Of a DNA stretch of 64,000 nucleotides, positions 17,753 to 26,658 are shown in pieces; the stretch's first letter is position 1, and the number at the start of each line of letters is the position of its first letter. Source of the stretch: Dysosmobacter sp. Marseille-Q4140 (lineage in GTDB: Bacteria > Bacillota > Clostridia > Oscillospirales > Oscillospiraceae); assembly GCA_018228705.1 (NCBI GenBank), contig CP073694.1:620001-684000 (forward strand). The letters are read 5' to 3'. The notes under the pieces were generated by a model. It saw only the letters and a program-made list of their open reading frames with translations, was not told where the DNA came from and ran no database searches. A program made the position numbers and the translations under genes.

Positions 17753-18748
17753 TTACTTCAGGATGCCGTCCTTGACCATTTCGTCATGGACGACTTTGGC
17801 CAGACGCAGATAGTTGTTCCAAACGGGAGAGCGGGGCCGGGTGACGGAACGGGCGGTCGCGTCGCTGTTGGAGATCAGCGCCACGTCATCCTTGTGGGGC
17901 TTGTCCCAGACGACGCCCATGTCCGGGCCCTCCACGCAGGGCAGGCCGGAGATGTCGAACATATCCTGGGTCTGGCAGACCTTCGCATTCAGCTGGTCAG
18001 ACAGATCCTTGAAGCAGACCAGCCATGCGTGCCGGTCCCAGCCGGAGGGGAACGGATCCTCATAGGTGGAGGAGTAATATTTGGACTGGCGGTAGAACTG
18101 CTTCAGATCGTCATAAACGATCTCGGAAGTGTGGTCAGCAAAAATCTCATCGTAGAAGCACTTGACGATCTTGCCGTCCTCCACAACAACTTCCAGCCAG
18201 CCTGTCAGGCCATAGCCAAAGTTCTCATTGTAGCCGTAGTAGCGCTGCTTTTTGTGGTTGGGATCCTTCATCTGCGCAGAGATGACATCCTTCAAGCCGA
18301 TCATGTTCTTCATAGAGAAGGAGGCACCGGTCAGCAGATCATAGTCGGCGTCCAGGTCCTGCTTTTCCAGGATCTGATCCTCCACATACTTGAAGCCGTT
18401 GGCCAAGACACGGCCATAGTTCACGCTGCGGCGCTTGTCATGGAAATCCTGGAAGAACTGGAACTCGGTATAGCGCTTGTTCAGTCCCTGGAAGTGACGG
18501 ACATAGTAGTTGTCCATAGTCGTCTCGTTGAACTCCACATAGGCGATCTTGCCGGCATCGTCCTTGACCACCTCCAGCTCGCCCTTATGGCCCTTGGCGC
18601 CCCAGCGGCCGCTGTAATACAGCTCGGCGTGGTAATAATCGCCCTTGACCATGCCCTTGTACTGGGGCTGCACGGTCCAGTCGATCAGCTCGCTCTCATT
18701 ATCCTCATGCCAGGGGCCCAGGCCCAGCCATCTCGTCTTGTCGATCAT
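17753..18748 (-). CDS. Tandem FMN-binding-domain-like protein, paralogue 2
   Basis: Soluble protein of 331 residues, thirteen bases upstream of paralogue 1. Shared landmarks are VQPxxKGMxKGDYY, then a DAGKIAYVEFNE strand, then DLLTGASFS (137-145), which matches the ApbE target rule with Ser143 as likely FMN acceptor. The second half has GYGLTGWLEVVVEDGKI, YDEIFAD, YRQSKY, YEDPFPSGWDRHA and the ending FDISGLP. No signal peptide is present, matching the cytoplasmic ApbE of the same operon. AAGGAG lies before the ATG. A redox role with covalent FMN is inferred; the electron donor and acceptor are unknown, and no other catalytic domain is attached. Confidence 0.75.
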   Translation of the reverse strand: MIDKTRWLGLGPWHEDNESELIDWTVQPQYKGMVKGDYYHAELYYSGRWGAKGHKGELEVVKDDAGKIAYVEFNETTMDNYYVRHFQGLNKRYTEFQFFQDFHDKRRSVNYGRVLANGFKYVEDQILEKQDLDADYDLLTGASFSMKNMIGLKDVISAQMKDPNHKKQRYYGYNENFGYGLTGWLEVVVEDGKIVKCFYDEIFADHTSEIVYDDLKQFYRQSKYYSSTYEDPFPSGWDRHAWLVCFKDLSDQLNAKVCQTQDMFDISGLPCVEGPDMGVVWDKPHKDDVALISNSDATARSVTRPRSPVWNNYLRLAKVVHDEMVKDGILK

Positions 18749-18796
18749 TTGAATCGTTCTCCTTATAAGATTTATTTTCTGCCTTCCTCGGCAGGA

Positions 18797-19786
18797 TCAT
18801 TGCGCAGATTCACTTTCCGCAGCCGGAAGCGCCCCCGCCCGGCAGCAGGCGCAGAAATGTCCGCTGCCGAAATCTCTCAGAGCCAGATCCTGGCCGGTAC
18901 ATCCCTCCTGAGCGTACAGGCACCGCTTGGCAAAGCGGCAGCCGGGCTCCGGGTTGATGGGGCTTTGCAGCTCGCCGATGAGCTTTACCCGCTGCATCTT
19001 CTGACGGCTGCTGGGCACAGGAATGGCCGACAGCAGCGCCTGGGAATAGGGATGGAGCGGATTGCGGAACAGCTCCGCAGACTCCGCCGTCTCCACCAGC
19101 TGGCCCAGATACATCACCGCGATCTTGTCAGAAAAGAACTTGACCACGGAGAGGTCATGGGTGATGAAGAGATACGTCAGATCAAATTCCGCCTGCAGGT
19201 CCTTCAGCAGGTTCAGCACCTGCGCCTGGATGGACACGTCCAGAGAAGAAACCGGCTCGTCGCAGACGATGAACTGGGGTTTGAGGGACAGGGCCCGGGC
19301 GATGCCCACCCGCTGGCGGCGGCCGCCGTCCAGCTCATGGGGATAGGCGTTGAACAGGCGCGCCGACAGGCCCACCACGTCCATCAGCCGCGCAACCTCG
19401 GCGTCCAGCTCCGTGCGGCTGCGGACCTTTCCGTGGATCCGCAGGGGCTCCCCGATGATCTCGCCAATGGACATCCGCGGGTTCAGCGAGGAAAAGGGAT
19501 CCTGGAAAATGATCTGAAGATCCCGCCGCAGGTCATGCAGCTTCTGCTTGTTCATCTTGCAGATATCCTGGCCGTTGAAGAGGATCTCTCCGCTGGTGGC
19601 CTGATGCAGTCCCAGGATCAGCCGGCCGATGGTGGACTTTCCGCAGCCGGACTCGCCCACAAGACCCAGGGTCTCTCCCCTTCGGATGGAAAAATTCACG
19701 CCGTCCACCGCATGGAGGGTGCCGGTGGGACTCTTGAAGTACTTCTTCAAATCCCGGACTTCTAGGATCACGCTCTTATCTTCCAT
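18797..19786 (-). CDS. dppF: Dipeptide/oligopeptide ABC transporter ATPase (DppF/OppF type)
   Basis: Cytoplasmic ATPase of 329 residues energising the importer encoded just upstream. Walker A is GESGCGKST, the Q loop is in IIFQDPFSSLNPR, the signature reads LDGGRRQR instead of LSGGQRQR, and Walker B is IVCDEPVSSLD. The C-terminal oligopeptide-transporter extension has the Cys pattern GCRFAKRCLYA. The LDGGR signature variant occurs in a subset of clostridial Dpp ATPases. GGAGGAGGT precedes the ATG, and its start overlaps the end of dppD by 11 bases. The substrate is not readable from the ATPase. Confidence 0.93.
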   Translation of the reverse strand: MEDKSVILEVRDLKKYFKSPTGTLHAVDGVNFSIRRGETLGLVGESGCGKSTIGRLILGLHQATSGEILFNGQDICKMNKQKLHDLRRDLQIIFQDPFSSLNPRMSIGEIIGEPLRIHGKVRSRTELDAEVARLMDVVGLSARLFNAYPHELDGGRRQRVGIARALSLKPQFIVCDEPVSSLDVSIQAQVLNLLKDLQAEFDLTYLFITHDLSVVKFFSDKIAVMYLGQLVETAESAELFRNPLHPYSQALLSAIPVPSSRQKMQRVKLIGELQSPINPEPGCRFAKRCLYAQEGCTGQDLALRDFGSGHFCACCRAGALPAAESESAQ

Positions 19787-20849
19787 GTCGCACCTCCTCC
19801 ATCAATTCCGGAGACTGGAAAACACCCTGATGGGCCAGGCAGCGGACCAGATGGGTCCCGCCAACCGAGGTCATTTCCGGCTTTTGGGCACGGCAGGCGT
19901 CCGTTGCATAGGGACACCGGGGGGCGAAGGCACAGCCCTCCGGCAGCTCCGTGGGATCGGGCATCTGGCCCTGAATGGGCTTGAGCTTCTCCGCGGTGCT
20001 GTCCAGAGACGGAATCGATCCGAACAGGCCGATGGTGTAGGGATGATACGGATAGTCAAATACCTCCGCAATGGTGCCGCTCTCCACGATCTCGCCGGCG
20101 TACATGATGGCTACCCGGTCGCACACCTGGGCCACAACGCCCAGGTCGTGGGTAATCAGCAGCAGCGAGGTCCGGAGTTTTTCCTTCAGATCGCTCATCA
20201 GCTCCAGCACCTGGGCCTGGATGGTAACGTCCAGAGCGGTGGTGGGCTCATCTGCCAGGATCAGCTCCGGCGTACAGGCGATGCTCATGGCAATGACCAC
20301 CCGCTGCTTCATGCCGCCGGAGAACTGGTGCGGGTATTCGTCATAGCGGGCGCGGGGAATACCCACCATCTCCAGCATATCGCCGGCCTTTCTGCGCCCT
20401 TCCTCCTTGCTGCACTTTTCGTGCTGGTGGATGACCTCCGCGATCTGGTCGCCCACGGAGTAGACCGGGTTCAGGCTGGTCATGGGGTCCTGGAAGATCA
20501 CGGAGATCTTGCTGCCGCGGATCTCCCGCAGGCGGGCGGGCTTTGCCTGGAGCATATCCTCGCCCTCAAACCAGATCTCGCCGTCCACGATCTTCCCGGG
20601 GGGATCTGCGATCAGACGCAGGACCGAAAGGGCCGTGGTGGTCTTACCGGCGCCGGTCTCTCCCACCAGGCCCAGGCTCTCGCCCTTGGCGATGGTCAGA
20701 TCCAGGCCGTTGACCGCGTAGACCACATCTTCATCCGTGTGATATTCCACCCGCAGACCGCGGATGTCCAGCAGCGCATCCGTCTCCTGGGTCTGAGGGG
20801 CGGGCTCCTTCTCCGGCAGAGGGGTTTCCATACGAGTTTTCTCTTCCAT
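19776..20849 (-). CDS. dppD: Dipeptide/oligopeptide ABC transporter ATPase (DppD/OppD type)
   Basis: Second ATPase of the importer, 357 residues. Walker A is GETGAGKTT, the Q loop is in VIFQDPMTSLNPV, the signature is FSGGMKQR and Walker B is LILADEPTTALD. The C-terminal peptide-transporter extension carries GCAFAPRCPYATDAC. An unusual 25-residue acidic N-terminal tail precedes the domain. AGGGAGG lies before the ATG. It works as a heterodimer with the overlapping dppF product under the two permeases. Family identity is firm; peptide specificity is only the default assumption. Confidence 0.93.
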   Translation of the reverse strand: MEEKTRMETPLPEKEPAPQTQETDALLDIRGLRVEYHTDEDVVYAVNGLDLTIAKGESLGLVGETGAGKTTTALSVLRLIADPPGKIVDGEIWFEGEDMLQAKPARLREIRGSKISVIFQDPMTSLNPVYSVGDQIAEVIHQHEKCSKEEGRRKAGDMLEMVGIPRARYDEYPHQFSGGMKQRVVIAMSIACTPELILADEPTTALDVTIQAQVLELMSDLKEKLRTSLLLITHDLGVVAQVCDRVAIMYAGEIVESGTIAEVFDYPYHPYTIGLFGSIPSLDSTAEKLKPIQGQMPDPTELPEGCAFAPRCPYATDACRAQKPEMTSVGGTHLVRCLAHQGVFQSPELMEEVRHGR

Positions 20850-20865
20850 AAGGCGTCCTCCCTTC

Positions 20866-21741
20866 TCAGTTTTTCAGCTTGGGGTCCAGCGCATCCCGCA
20901 GACCGTCTCCCAGCAGGTTCAAGGAGAGGATGGTCAGCATAATGGCGATGCCGGGGAATGCGCACACCCACCAGGCGGCCCGGAAATACTGCCGTCCGGT
21001 GCTGAGCATGGAGCCCCACTCCGGCGTGGGCGGGCTGATGCCCAAACCGATGAAGCTCAGGCTGGCAATGGCCAGGATGGAGCCGGCAATGGACAGCGTG
21101 GCCTGAACGATGATAGGGGCCATGCAGTTGGGCAGGATGTGCTTGAGGATGATGCGCTTGTCGCTGGCGCCGATGGCCCGGGCGGCCTCGATGTACTCCT
21201 CGTTCTTGATGGTCAGCACCGCGGAGCGCACGATCCGCGCGAAGGGCGGAATATTGGAAATACTGATGGCCAGCATCATGTTGGTGACGCTGGTGCCCAT
21301 GGCCGCCACCAGGGCGATGGACAGCAGAATGCTGGGGATCGCCAGAAAGACGTCCATGATGCGCATGATGACGTTATCTACCCGGCGGCTGCCATAGCCG
21401 GCGATAGCGCCCAGCAGGCCGCCCACCACGGTGGCGATGGCGATGGTGACAAAGGCCACCGGCAGGGAGATCCGGGCACCGTGGACGATGCGGGCCAGAA
21501 TGTCCCGGCCCACCTCGTCAGTGCCCAGCCAGTGCTCGGCAGAGGGGGGCTTGAGCTTCAGCGCCGCGCTCTGCTTGACCACCAGGGTCTCATAGTCAAA
21601 CAGCAGGTCGGCAAAAATAGCCAGGAGGATAATGACAGCCAGAATAACCAGTCCCACCACGGCCATTTTGTTCTTTTTCAAGCGGCGCCAGATCGCGGCC
21701 GCCTGGGATTTCTTCTTGTTTTTCTTGATTTCCGCAGCCAT
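20866..21741 (-). CDS. dppC: Dipeptide-type ABC transporter permease (DppC type)
   Basis: Inner-membrane permease of 291 residues. A Lys-rich N-terminal tail is followed by a first membrane segment and the DppC-typical extracytoplasmic linker ending HWLGTDEVGRDILARIVHGAR. The five-segment BPD_transp_1 core has the EAA loop in EAARAIGASDKRIILKHILPN, where it contacts the ATPases. It lies directly after dppB (4-base gap) with GGTGAG before the ATG. Pairs with the DppB-type permease to form the pore. Confidence 0.93.
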   Translation of the reverse strand: MAAEIKKNKKKSQAAAIWRRLKKNKMAVVGLVILAVIILLAIFADLLFDYETLVVKQSAALKLKPPSAEHWLGTDEVGRDILARIVHGARISLPVAFVTIAIATVVGGLLGAIAGYGSRRVDNVIMRIMDVFLAIPSILLSIALVAAMGTSVTNMMLAISISNIPPFARIVRSAVLTIKNEEYIEAARAIGASDKRIILKHILPNCMAPIIVQATLSIAGSILAIASLSFIGLGISPPTPEWGSMLSTGRQYFRAAWWVCAFPGIAIMLTILSLNLLGDGLRDALDPKLKN

Positions 21742-21745
21742 CCGC

Positions 21746-22684
21746 TCACCCCTTTACCGTTTTGTACTGGGCCCGAATACGGGGATCCAGGAATGCGTAC
21801 AGAATATCGATGCACAGGTTGATGATGGTGAACATGGTGGCCAGCACCAGCACACAGGCCACCACCACAGGGGTGTCCTTCAGCTTGATACAATCCACCA
21901 GCAGCCGGCCGATGCCGGGCCAGGAGAACACCGTCTCCACCAGCACAGCACCGCCCAGAGAAAAGCCGAATTGCAGACCCACAGTGGTAACAATGGGGAT
22001 CATGGCGTTGCGCAGGGCGTGGCGGATGGTGATGACACTCTCCTTCAGGCCCTTTGCCCGGGCGGTACGGATGTAGTCCTGCCGGATGGTCTCCAGCATG
22101 GACGAGCGCGTCATACGGGTGATCATGGCCAGGGAGTTCGCACTGAGGGTGATAGCCGGCAGCACCAGGGCGCCCCAGGTCTCAAAGTTCGAGGACGGGA
22201 ACCACCCCAGTCCCGCCGCGAAGATCACGATCAACATCAATCCCAGCCAGAAGTTGGGCATGGACACGCCGAACAAGGCGCCCACCATGGAGATGTTGTC
22301 CACTGCCGAATACTGATGGGTGGCAGATATGACGCCCAGCGGAATGCCGATCAGGATAGCGAACAGCATGGCGCAGGCAGAGAGCAGAATGGTGTTCGGC
22401 AGCCGGGCGGCGATCTCTGCCGCCACGGGGTTGCCCGTATCATAGGAGGTCCCAAAATCCAGCTGGACCGCGTTGATCACATAGCGGCCGTACTGGACCA
22501 AAAACGGATCATCCAGGCCCAGCTCCTCTTCCAGGGCGGCGTAAGCCTCCTCGGAATAGTTATCACCCAGCATCATCTGTACCGGGTCGCCAGGCGTAAA
22601 GCTCATGATCGTATAGACGATGAAACTGACGCCCAGCAGCACAGGGATCAGCATGATCAGCCGTTTGAGAATAAAACGGTACAT
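21746..22684 (-). CDS. dppB: Dipeptide-type ABC transporter permease (DppB type)
   Basis: Inner-membrane permease of 312 residues with six predicted segments. The N-terminus MYRFILKRLIMLIPVLLGVS and the following SFTPGDPV are hallmarks of DppB/OppB. The linker LDFGTSY and the EAA loop in YIRTARAKGLKESVITIRHALRN are also typical. It starts 88 bases after the binding-protein gene, across a GC-rich hairpin. Forms the translocation pore with DppC. Confidence 0.93.
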   Translation of the reverse strand: MYRFILKRLIMLIPVLLGVSFIVYTIMSFTPGDPVQMMLGDNYSEEAYAALEEELGLDDPFLVQYGRYVINAVQLDFGTSYDTGNPVAAEIAARLPNTILLSACAMLFAILIGIPLGVISATHQYSAVDNISMVGALFGVSMPNFWLGLMLIVIFAAGLGWFPSSNFETWGALVLPAITLSANSLAMITRMTRSSMLETIRQDYIRTARAKGLKESVITIRHALRNAMIPIVTTVGLQFGFSLGGAVLVETVFSWPGIGRLLVDCIKLKDTPVVVACVLVLATMFTIINLCIDILYAFLDPRIRAQYKTVKG

Positions 22685-22721
22685 CTGTCACTCTCCTTTT
22701 CTCTGTGACACAGTTTGCACA

Positions 22722-22751
22722 AGCGGGCGGCAGCTGCTGCCGCCGCCCGCT
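22722..22751 (-). terminator. Intercistronic hairpin between dppA and dppB
   Basis: Ten-base GC-rich arms (AGCGGGCGGC and GCCGCCCGCT) lie about 20 bases after the binding-protein stop, with no T tract. Most likely a partial terminator or mRNA-end stabiliser that gives more binding protein than permease. Confidence 0.55.
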
Positions 22752-22772
22752 GTTCCGGATATCCGGAAGCGC

Positions 22773-24335
22773 TTATTCAAAATAAGTGCCGTTGATGTAG
22801 TGAGACTTGCCCGGATACAGGCCGAAGCCCTTCACGTTGGACTGCATGCCGGCATTCAGATGCTCAACAGCCAGAGGAACCAGGGGAGCGGCGTCCGCCA
22901 CGATCCGCTGGATCTCCGCGTACAGCTCCATGGCGTGCTCGGTGTCAGTGGTAGTGCTGGCCTCGTCGATCATGGCATCCACCTCAGGCGTGGCCCAGAA
23001 GGAGCGGTTGCCGGAGGGGCCGAAGGCCTCGGTGTGATACATGGCGCGCAGCATGGAGTCAGGATCAATGGAGGTCTTGGACATAATGAACATGTCGTGG
23101 GCGCCCTCGCCGGTGTCGGCGTAGTACTGGCCGTTCTCCATGGTCTTGACCTCAGCCTCGATGCCCACCTGGCGCAGCTGCTCCTGAATAACCACTGCGG
23201 AGTCCCGCATCACCTGGCTGTCAGAGCACCAGAGGGTAGTGGAGAAGCCGTCGGGATACCCGGCCTCAGACAGCAGCTCCTTAGCCTTTTCCACGTTGTA
23301 GGAATACGAAGAGCAGTCGGAAATGTAGCCGTCCACGCTGGGAGGCAGCATGGTGTAGTTGGCAGGGGTAGCCTCACCGCTGAACACCAGGTCGATATAA
23401 TCCTGAGGATTGAGGGCATAGGCGATGGCCTGGCGGACCTGCTGGTTGTCAAAGGGGGCCTTCTGCACATTCACGCCCACATACCACACGGTGGTGCTGG
23501 GAGAGGTCAGAGTGGTGACGGAGTCATTGCCCTCCAGGCTCTCCAAATCAGTGATGCCCAGGTCATAGGCCAGATCCACCTCGCCGGTCTCCAGACCGAT
23601 GGTACGGTTGAGGGCCTCAGGGATGGTGCGGAAGATGATACGCTTGACAGCCGGAGCGCCGCCCCAGTAATCCTCAAACGCCTCCAGCACCACATCGCCG
23701 CCAAGCTCCCAGGAAACGAACTTGAAGGGGCCTGCGCCTACGGGATTCTTGTTGAACTCCTCCGGGCTGGTATCCGCGCTCTTGCAGATGATGGAAGCCG
23801 CGTCCAGCGTCAGGCGGGGCAGCAGAGCGTTGAAGGGCTCAGAGGTCTTGATGGTGACAGTATAATCATCGTCGCAGGTAATGCTCTCAATGATCAGGTA
23901 GTTGTAGTTCACGCCCGGGTTTGCCATGCAGCGCTCCAGGCTGTATTTGACATCCTCAGAGGTCATCTCCTCGCCGTTGTGGAATTTGACACCCTTGCGC
24001 AGATGGAACACCGTCGTGGTCTCATCCACCACGTCCCAGCTCTCAGCCAGACCAGGCACCAGATTCATGTCGTAATCCAGCATGACCAGCCGGTCAAACA
24101 TCTGCGTCGTCACGCGGAACGTGGCGATGGACGCCTGTACCATCGGATCCATATAGGTAGGCGACTCAGGGACAGCAACAATCAGGGTATCCTTTTGGCC
24201 GGCTTCAGCGCCATCGGCATCCCCGGAGCCACTCGGAGTGGTTGTGCTGGAACCGGTCGGGCCGCAGCCTGTCAGCGCCCCGCAGAGCAGGACCATTGCG
24301 GTGAACAATGCAAAAATCCTCTTCTTCATTTTCAT
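22773..24335 (-). CDS. dppA: Dipeptide-type ABC transporter substrate-binding lipoprotein
   Basis: Extracellular lipoprotein of 520 residues (SBP_bac_5 family) that captures the substrate for the importer. The signal peptide ends in the lipobox ALTGC and is followed by a Ser/Thr/Gly-rich linker. The mature domain has the family strands TLIVAVPESPTYMDP, LVPGLAESWDV, FHLRKGVKFHNGE and VRQAIAYALN. This family binds peptides but also nickel, haem, opines, sugars and other small molecules, so the substrate stays open. The gene is second in the operon, after a tandem FMN-binding protein gene, which is unusual for dpp operons. Confidence 0.93.
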   Translation of the reverse strand: MKMKKRIFALFTAMVLLCGALTGCGPTGSSTTTPSGSGDADGAEAGQKDTLIVAVPESPTYMDPMVQASIATFRVTTQMFDRLVMLDYDMNLVPGLAESWDVVDETTTVFHLRKGVKFHNGEEMTSEDVKYSLERCMANPGVNYNYLIIESITCDDDYTVTIKTSEPFNALLPRLTLDAASIICKSADTSPEEFNKNPVGAGPFKFVSWELGGDVVLEAFEDYWGGAPAVKRIIFRTIPEALNRTIGLETGEVDLAYDLGITDLESLEGNDSVTTLTSPSTTVWYVGVNVQKAPFDNQQVRQAIAYALNPQDYIDLVFSGEATPANYTMLPPSVDGYISDCSSYSYNVEKAKELLSEAGYPDGFSTTLWCSDSQVMRDSAVVIQEQLRQVGIEAEVKTMENGQYYADTGEGAHDMFIMSKTSIDPDSMLRAMYHTEAFGPSGNRSFWATPEVDAMIDEASTTTDTEHAMELYAEIQRIVADAAPLVPLAVEHLNAGMQSNVKGFGLYPGKSHYINGTYFE

Positions 24336-24403
24336 CGTGTTCCTCCTATACGATCGTTGTATTTATGAAACCGCCGCTCCGGCAGTCACATTCCCACACA
24401 CCG

Positions 24404-25255
24404 TCAGCCACACACGCCGTCAGATCTCAGCGCAGCTTCCACCTTCCGTGCCAGAGCCAGGTAGTTGTCCCATTCCTTGGCTCGCTTGGGTTCCTCTGTA
24501 AAAGGAAGCCCCGTCAGATCCGTCAGGGACTGCGTGCGCACCACCTGCTGTGCCAGCAGGTCGAAAATACTGTTAAACCCGGCGCCAATGGTGGAGATAT
24601 AATCCGGAGAATGATATTTGGACTGCCGGTAATAGGGCTTGAGCTCCGAATCCGGGATGTCCTCCTGACGGTCCGCGAAAATCTCATCATATGACAGAGA
24701 AACGATCTTCCCGCTCTCCAGCACGACCTGAAGCCGGCCGGTAACGCCCGGCTCCACCTGCTCCGCATAGCCGTAATACCGCTGGCCGGAGGGAGTTTCC
24801 AACCGTTCTGCGATCTCCTGCGCCAGAGGAAGCATAGACCGCTTGATGCTGTTGGAAGCGCCGGTCAGCAGATCGAACTCGCCGGTCAGCCGGTTTTCCG
24901 CCACCATCTGCGCCTCCAGGTGGGTCAGGCCATTGACCAGCACAACGCCCGATTTGGCGGTTCGCTCCTTGGTGGCCTGAAGGAAACCGTAATCCGACAG
25001 CCGCTTGGATACGCCCTGATAGCGCTTGATGTAATAGGTGGGGTTATTGATCTCGTTGAACTCCACCATGCGGATCCGCCCATCCTCCCGGACTACCTCC
25101 AGGATACCGTGGTATCCCTTGTCTCCGGGGAAATGAGGGGCGAACCAGTTTTCCGCCCGGTAATAGTCGCCTTTTACCAGTCCCATCGGCGGCTGGACGG
25201 TCCAGAACAACTGGTCCAGTATGTTCACTGTCTTTTCGCGCTTTTTTTCCGCCAT
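24404..25255 (-). CDS. Tandem FMN-binding-domain-like protein, paralogue 3
   Basis: First gene of the operon, a soluble protein of 283 residues homologous to the two proteins downstream of the transporter genes. The first half has WTVQPPMGLVKGDYY, then DGRIRMVEFNE and the ApbE-type site DLLTGASNS (128-136, acceptor Ser134). The second half has GVTGRLQVVLESGKI, YDEIFAD, YRQSKYHS and the ending DLTGLPF. It lacks the PFPSGWDRHA block found in the other two and is about 40 residues shorter. There is no signal peptide. The leader position suggests that the flavoprotein and the importer are used together. Function is unknown; FMN attachment is inferred from the motif and from apbE. Confidence 0.72.
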   Translation of the reverse strand: MAEKKREKTVNILDQLFWTVQPPMGLVKGDYYRAENWFAPHFPGDKGYHGILEVVREDGRIRMVEFNEINNPTYYIKRYQGVSKRLSDYGFLQATKERTAKSGVVLVNGLTHLEAQMVAENRLTGEFDLLTGASNSIKRSMLPLAQEIAERLETPSGQRYYGYAEQVEPGVTGRLQVVLESGKIVSLSYDEIFADRQEDIPDSELKPYYRQSKYHSPDYISTIGAGFNSIFDLLAQQVVRTQSLTDLTGLPFTEEPKRAKEWDNYLALARKVEAALRSDGVCG

Positions 25256-25395
25256 ATCTGTATCTTCCTTTCTTCTCTCCAGCTCCGCCGGAAAAGCATT
25301 TTCCCAGGCTTGAAATCAATATTGGGGACAACTATAATAATGAAGATAGTCGAAGCGCGCAAAAGGCGAGCCCTTTTTGTCTTTTCCCGGGTTTC

Positions 25396-25401
25396 ATTAT
25401 A
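25396..25401 (-). promoter_or_regulatory. -10 element of the FMN-binding/dpp/apbE operon
   Basis: Perfect TATAAT on the minus strand, about 140 bases before the first gene, in the 230-base region shared with the divergent LysR gene. No good -35 is seen 16-18 bases upstream, consistent with activation by that LysR protein. Confidence 0.5.
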
Positions 25402-25486
25402 GCATAGGGGCCGTCCAAACAGATTATACGAAACTCTGGTAAGCAATCGCAATTTGAGATACCCTGCGCAAAGGAGCGAGATACAG

Positions 25487-26401
25487 ATGAACACCGAACA
25501 CCTGACTTATATTTTGGAAGCATTTAAATGCGGATCTGTCAACAAAGCGGCCCGAAATTGCTATATCTCCCAATCTCATCTCAGCTCCATCATCAAACAT
25601 GTGGAGAACGAAATCGGCTATTCACTGTTTCACCGAACAGCCAGCGGAATTGTCCCTACGCCAGAGGGGCTGGTTTTCATGAGCCATGCGGAAAAAATCG
25701 TCACAGAACGAAACAATATTCAAAATATCCCGGAAGCCATGGCGGAAGACGACAGTCTTTCCATCGTCTGTGCCCGCTCCGCGTTTGTCCTTCAATGCTT
25801 TTTTGATTACAAGCAGCGCTATCCCAACCACAACAGCACACATGATAAATTTCTGGAGGCAGGTCTGCGGGAAAATCTGAAGAACATCGTGGCGCGCAAC
25901 TGCCGCCTGGGCATTTTGGTCATGTTTGAGCAGATCATCCCCAAATATATGGATCTGGCAGATCAATACAATCTGGAACTGACGATCCTTCAGCACTCTA
26001 TCCCGGTAACCGCCTTCATGTCAAAAAATCACCCGTTGGCAACGGCGGAACATATCTACATTGACGATCTGGCAAAATACCCTTTTATTGCCGACGCCCA
26101 TATTGACCACGACGATACACTGGAAATCCTCGGCCTCCACAGAAACACAGATCTGCTGTATATCTGTGACCGGGGGACCATCTTTGACGCCGTTTGCAAA
26201 GGAAACTATATTTCCATCGGCATCAGTATTCCGGAAAAGGATGCGCAGCGGCTGAACTGTGTCTGCCGCCCTATCGCGGATGGCGCCCCCATGTCCGTGG
26301 GCCTCCTTTATTCTCAAACATTGGCCCTTCGACCTCAGGAAAAGCACTTTATCCGTTATTTGAAGGAGCAGCTCCACAGGCGCTATTCCAGCAGCAGATA
26401 A
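25487..26401 (+). CDS. LysR-family transcriptional regulator, divergent to the flavoprotein operon
   Basis: Regulator of 304 residues with the LysR winged helix (LTYILEAFKCGSVNKAA, SQSHLSSIIKHVENEIG) and a C-terminal effector-binding domain. The ATG at 25487 follows AAAGGAG by ten bases; the upstream TTG-initiated extension has no site. Divergent placement next to the nine-gene operon is the classic LysR arrangement, so it probably activates that operon in response to the imported substrate or a product. Its sequence is somewhat more AT-rich than the operon. Which ligand it senses is unknown. Confidence 0.92.
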   Translation: MNTEHLTYILEAFKCGSVNKAARNCYISQSHLSSIIKHVENEIGYSLFHRTASGIVPTPEGLVFMSHAEKIVTERNNIQNIPEAMAEDDSLSIVCARSAFVLQCFFDYKQRYPNHNSTHDKFLEAGLRENLKNIVARNCRLGILVMFEQIIPKYMDLADQYNLELTILQHSIPVTAFMSKNHPLATAEHIYIDDLAKYPFIADAHIDHDDTLEILGLHRNTDLLYICDRGTIFDAVCKGNYISIGISIPEKDAQRLNCVCRPIADGAPMSVGLLYSQTLALRPQEKHFIRYLKEQLHRRYSSSR

Positions 26402-26556
26402 CGGCTTCGCACGTTCTCATTCTCCCATGTGGCAGCTCCCAGCCATGCCGCACACAGGATATCTCCCGACAGTTATTCTGCCTGCTCCGCGAGTTGCAGA
26501 TACAGGCGCCGCCGACAGCCTGACCCCCAAATGACGGACAGCCCGGAACACAAATC

Positions 26557-26594
26557 AGCGCACCGGGGAGGGCCATAGCCCTCCCCGGTGCGCT
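26557..26594. terminator. Long hairpin after the LysR gene
   Basis: Perfect 17-base arms (AGCGCACCGGGGAGGGC and complement) with a CATA loop, between the convergent LysR and BlaR1-like genes. It can serve as terminator for both; no T tract. Confidence 0.7.
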
Positions 26595-26658
26595 GTAAAC
26601 TTTCAATTCATAGGCCGCATACAGATTTGATAAGCAGCCTCTAAGTCAGACAGTCCAC

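Noticed and set aside
16063..22708. Long plus-strand open frames opposite apbE, the FMN-binding-like genes and the dpp genes
   Set aside because: Low-complexity His/Gln/Gly-rich translations with no domain; clearly antiframes of the real operon.
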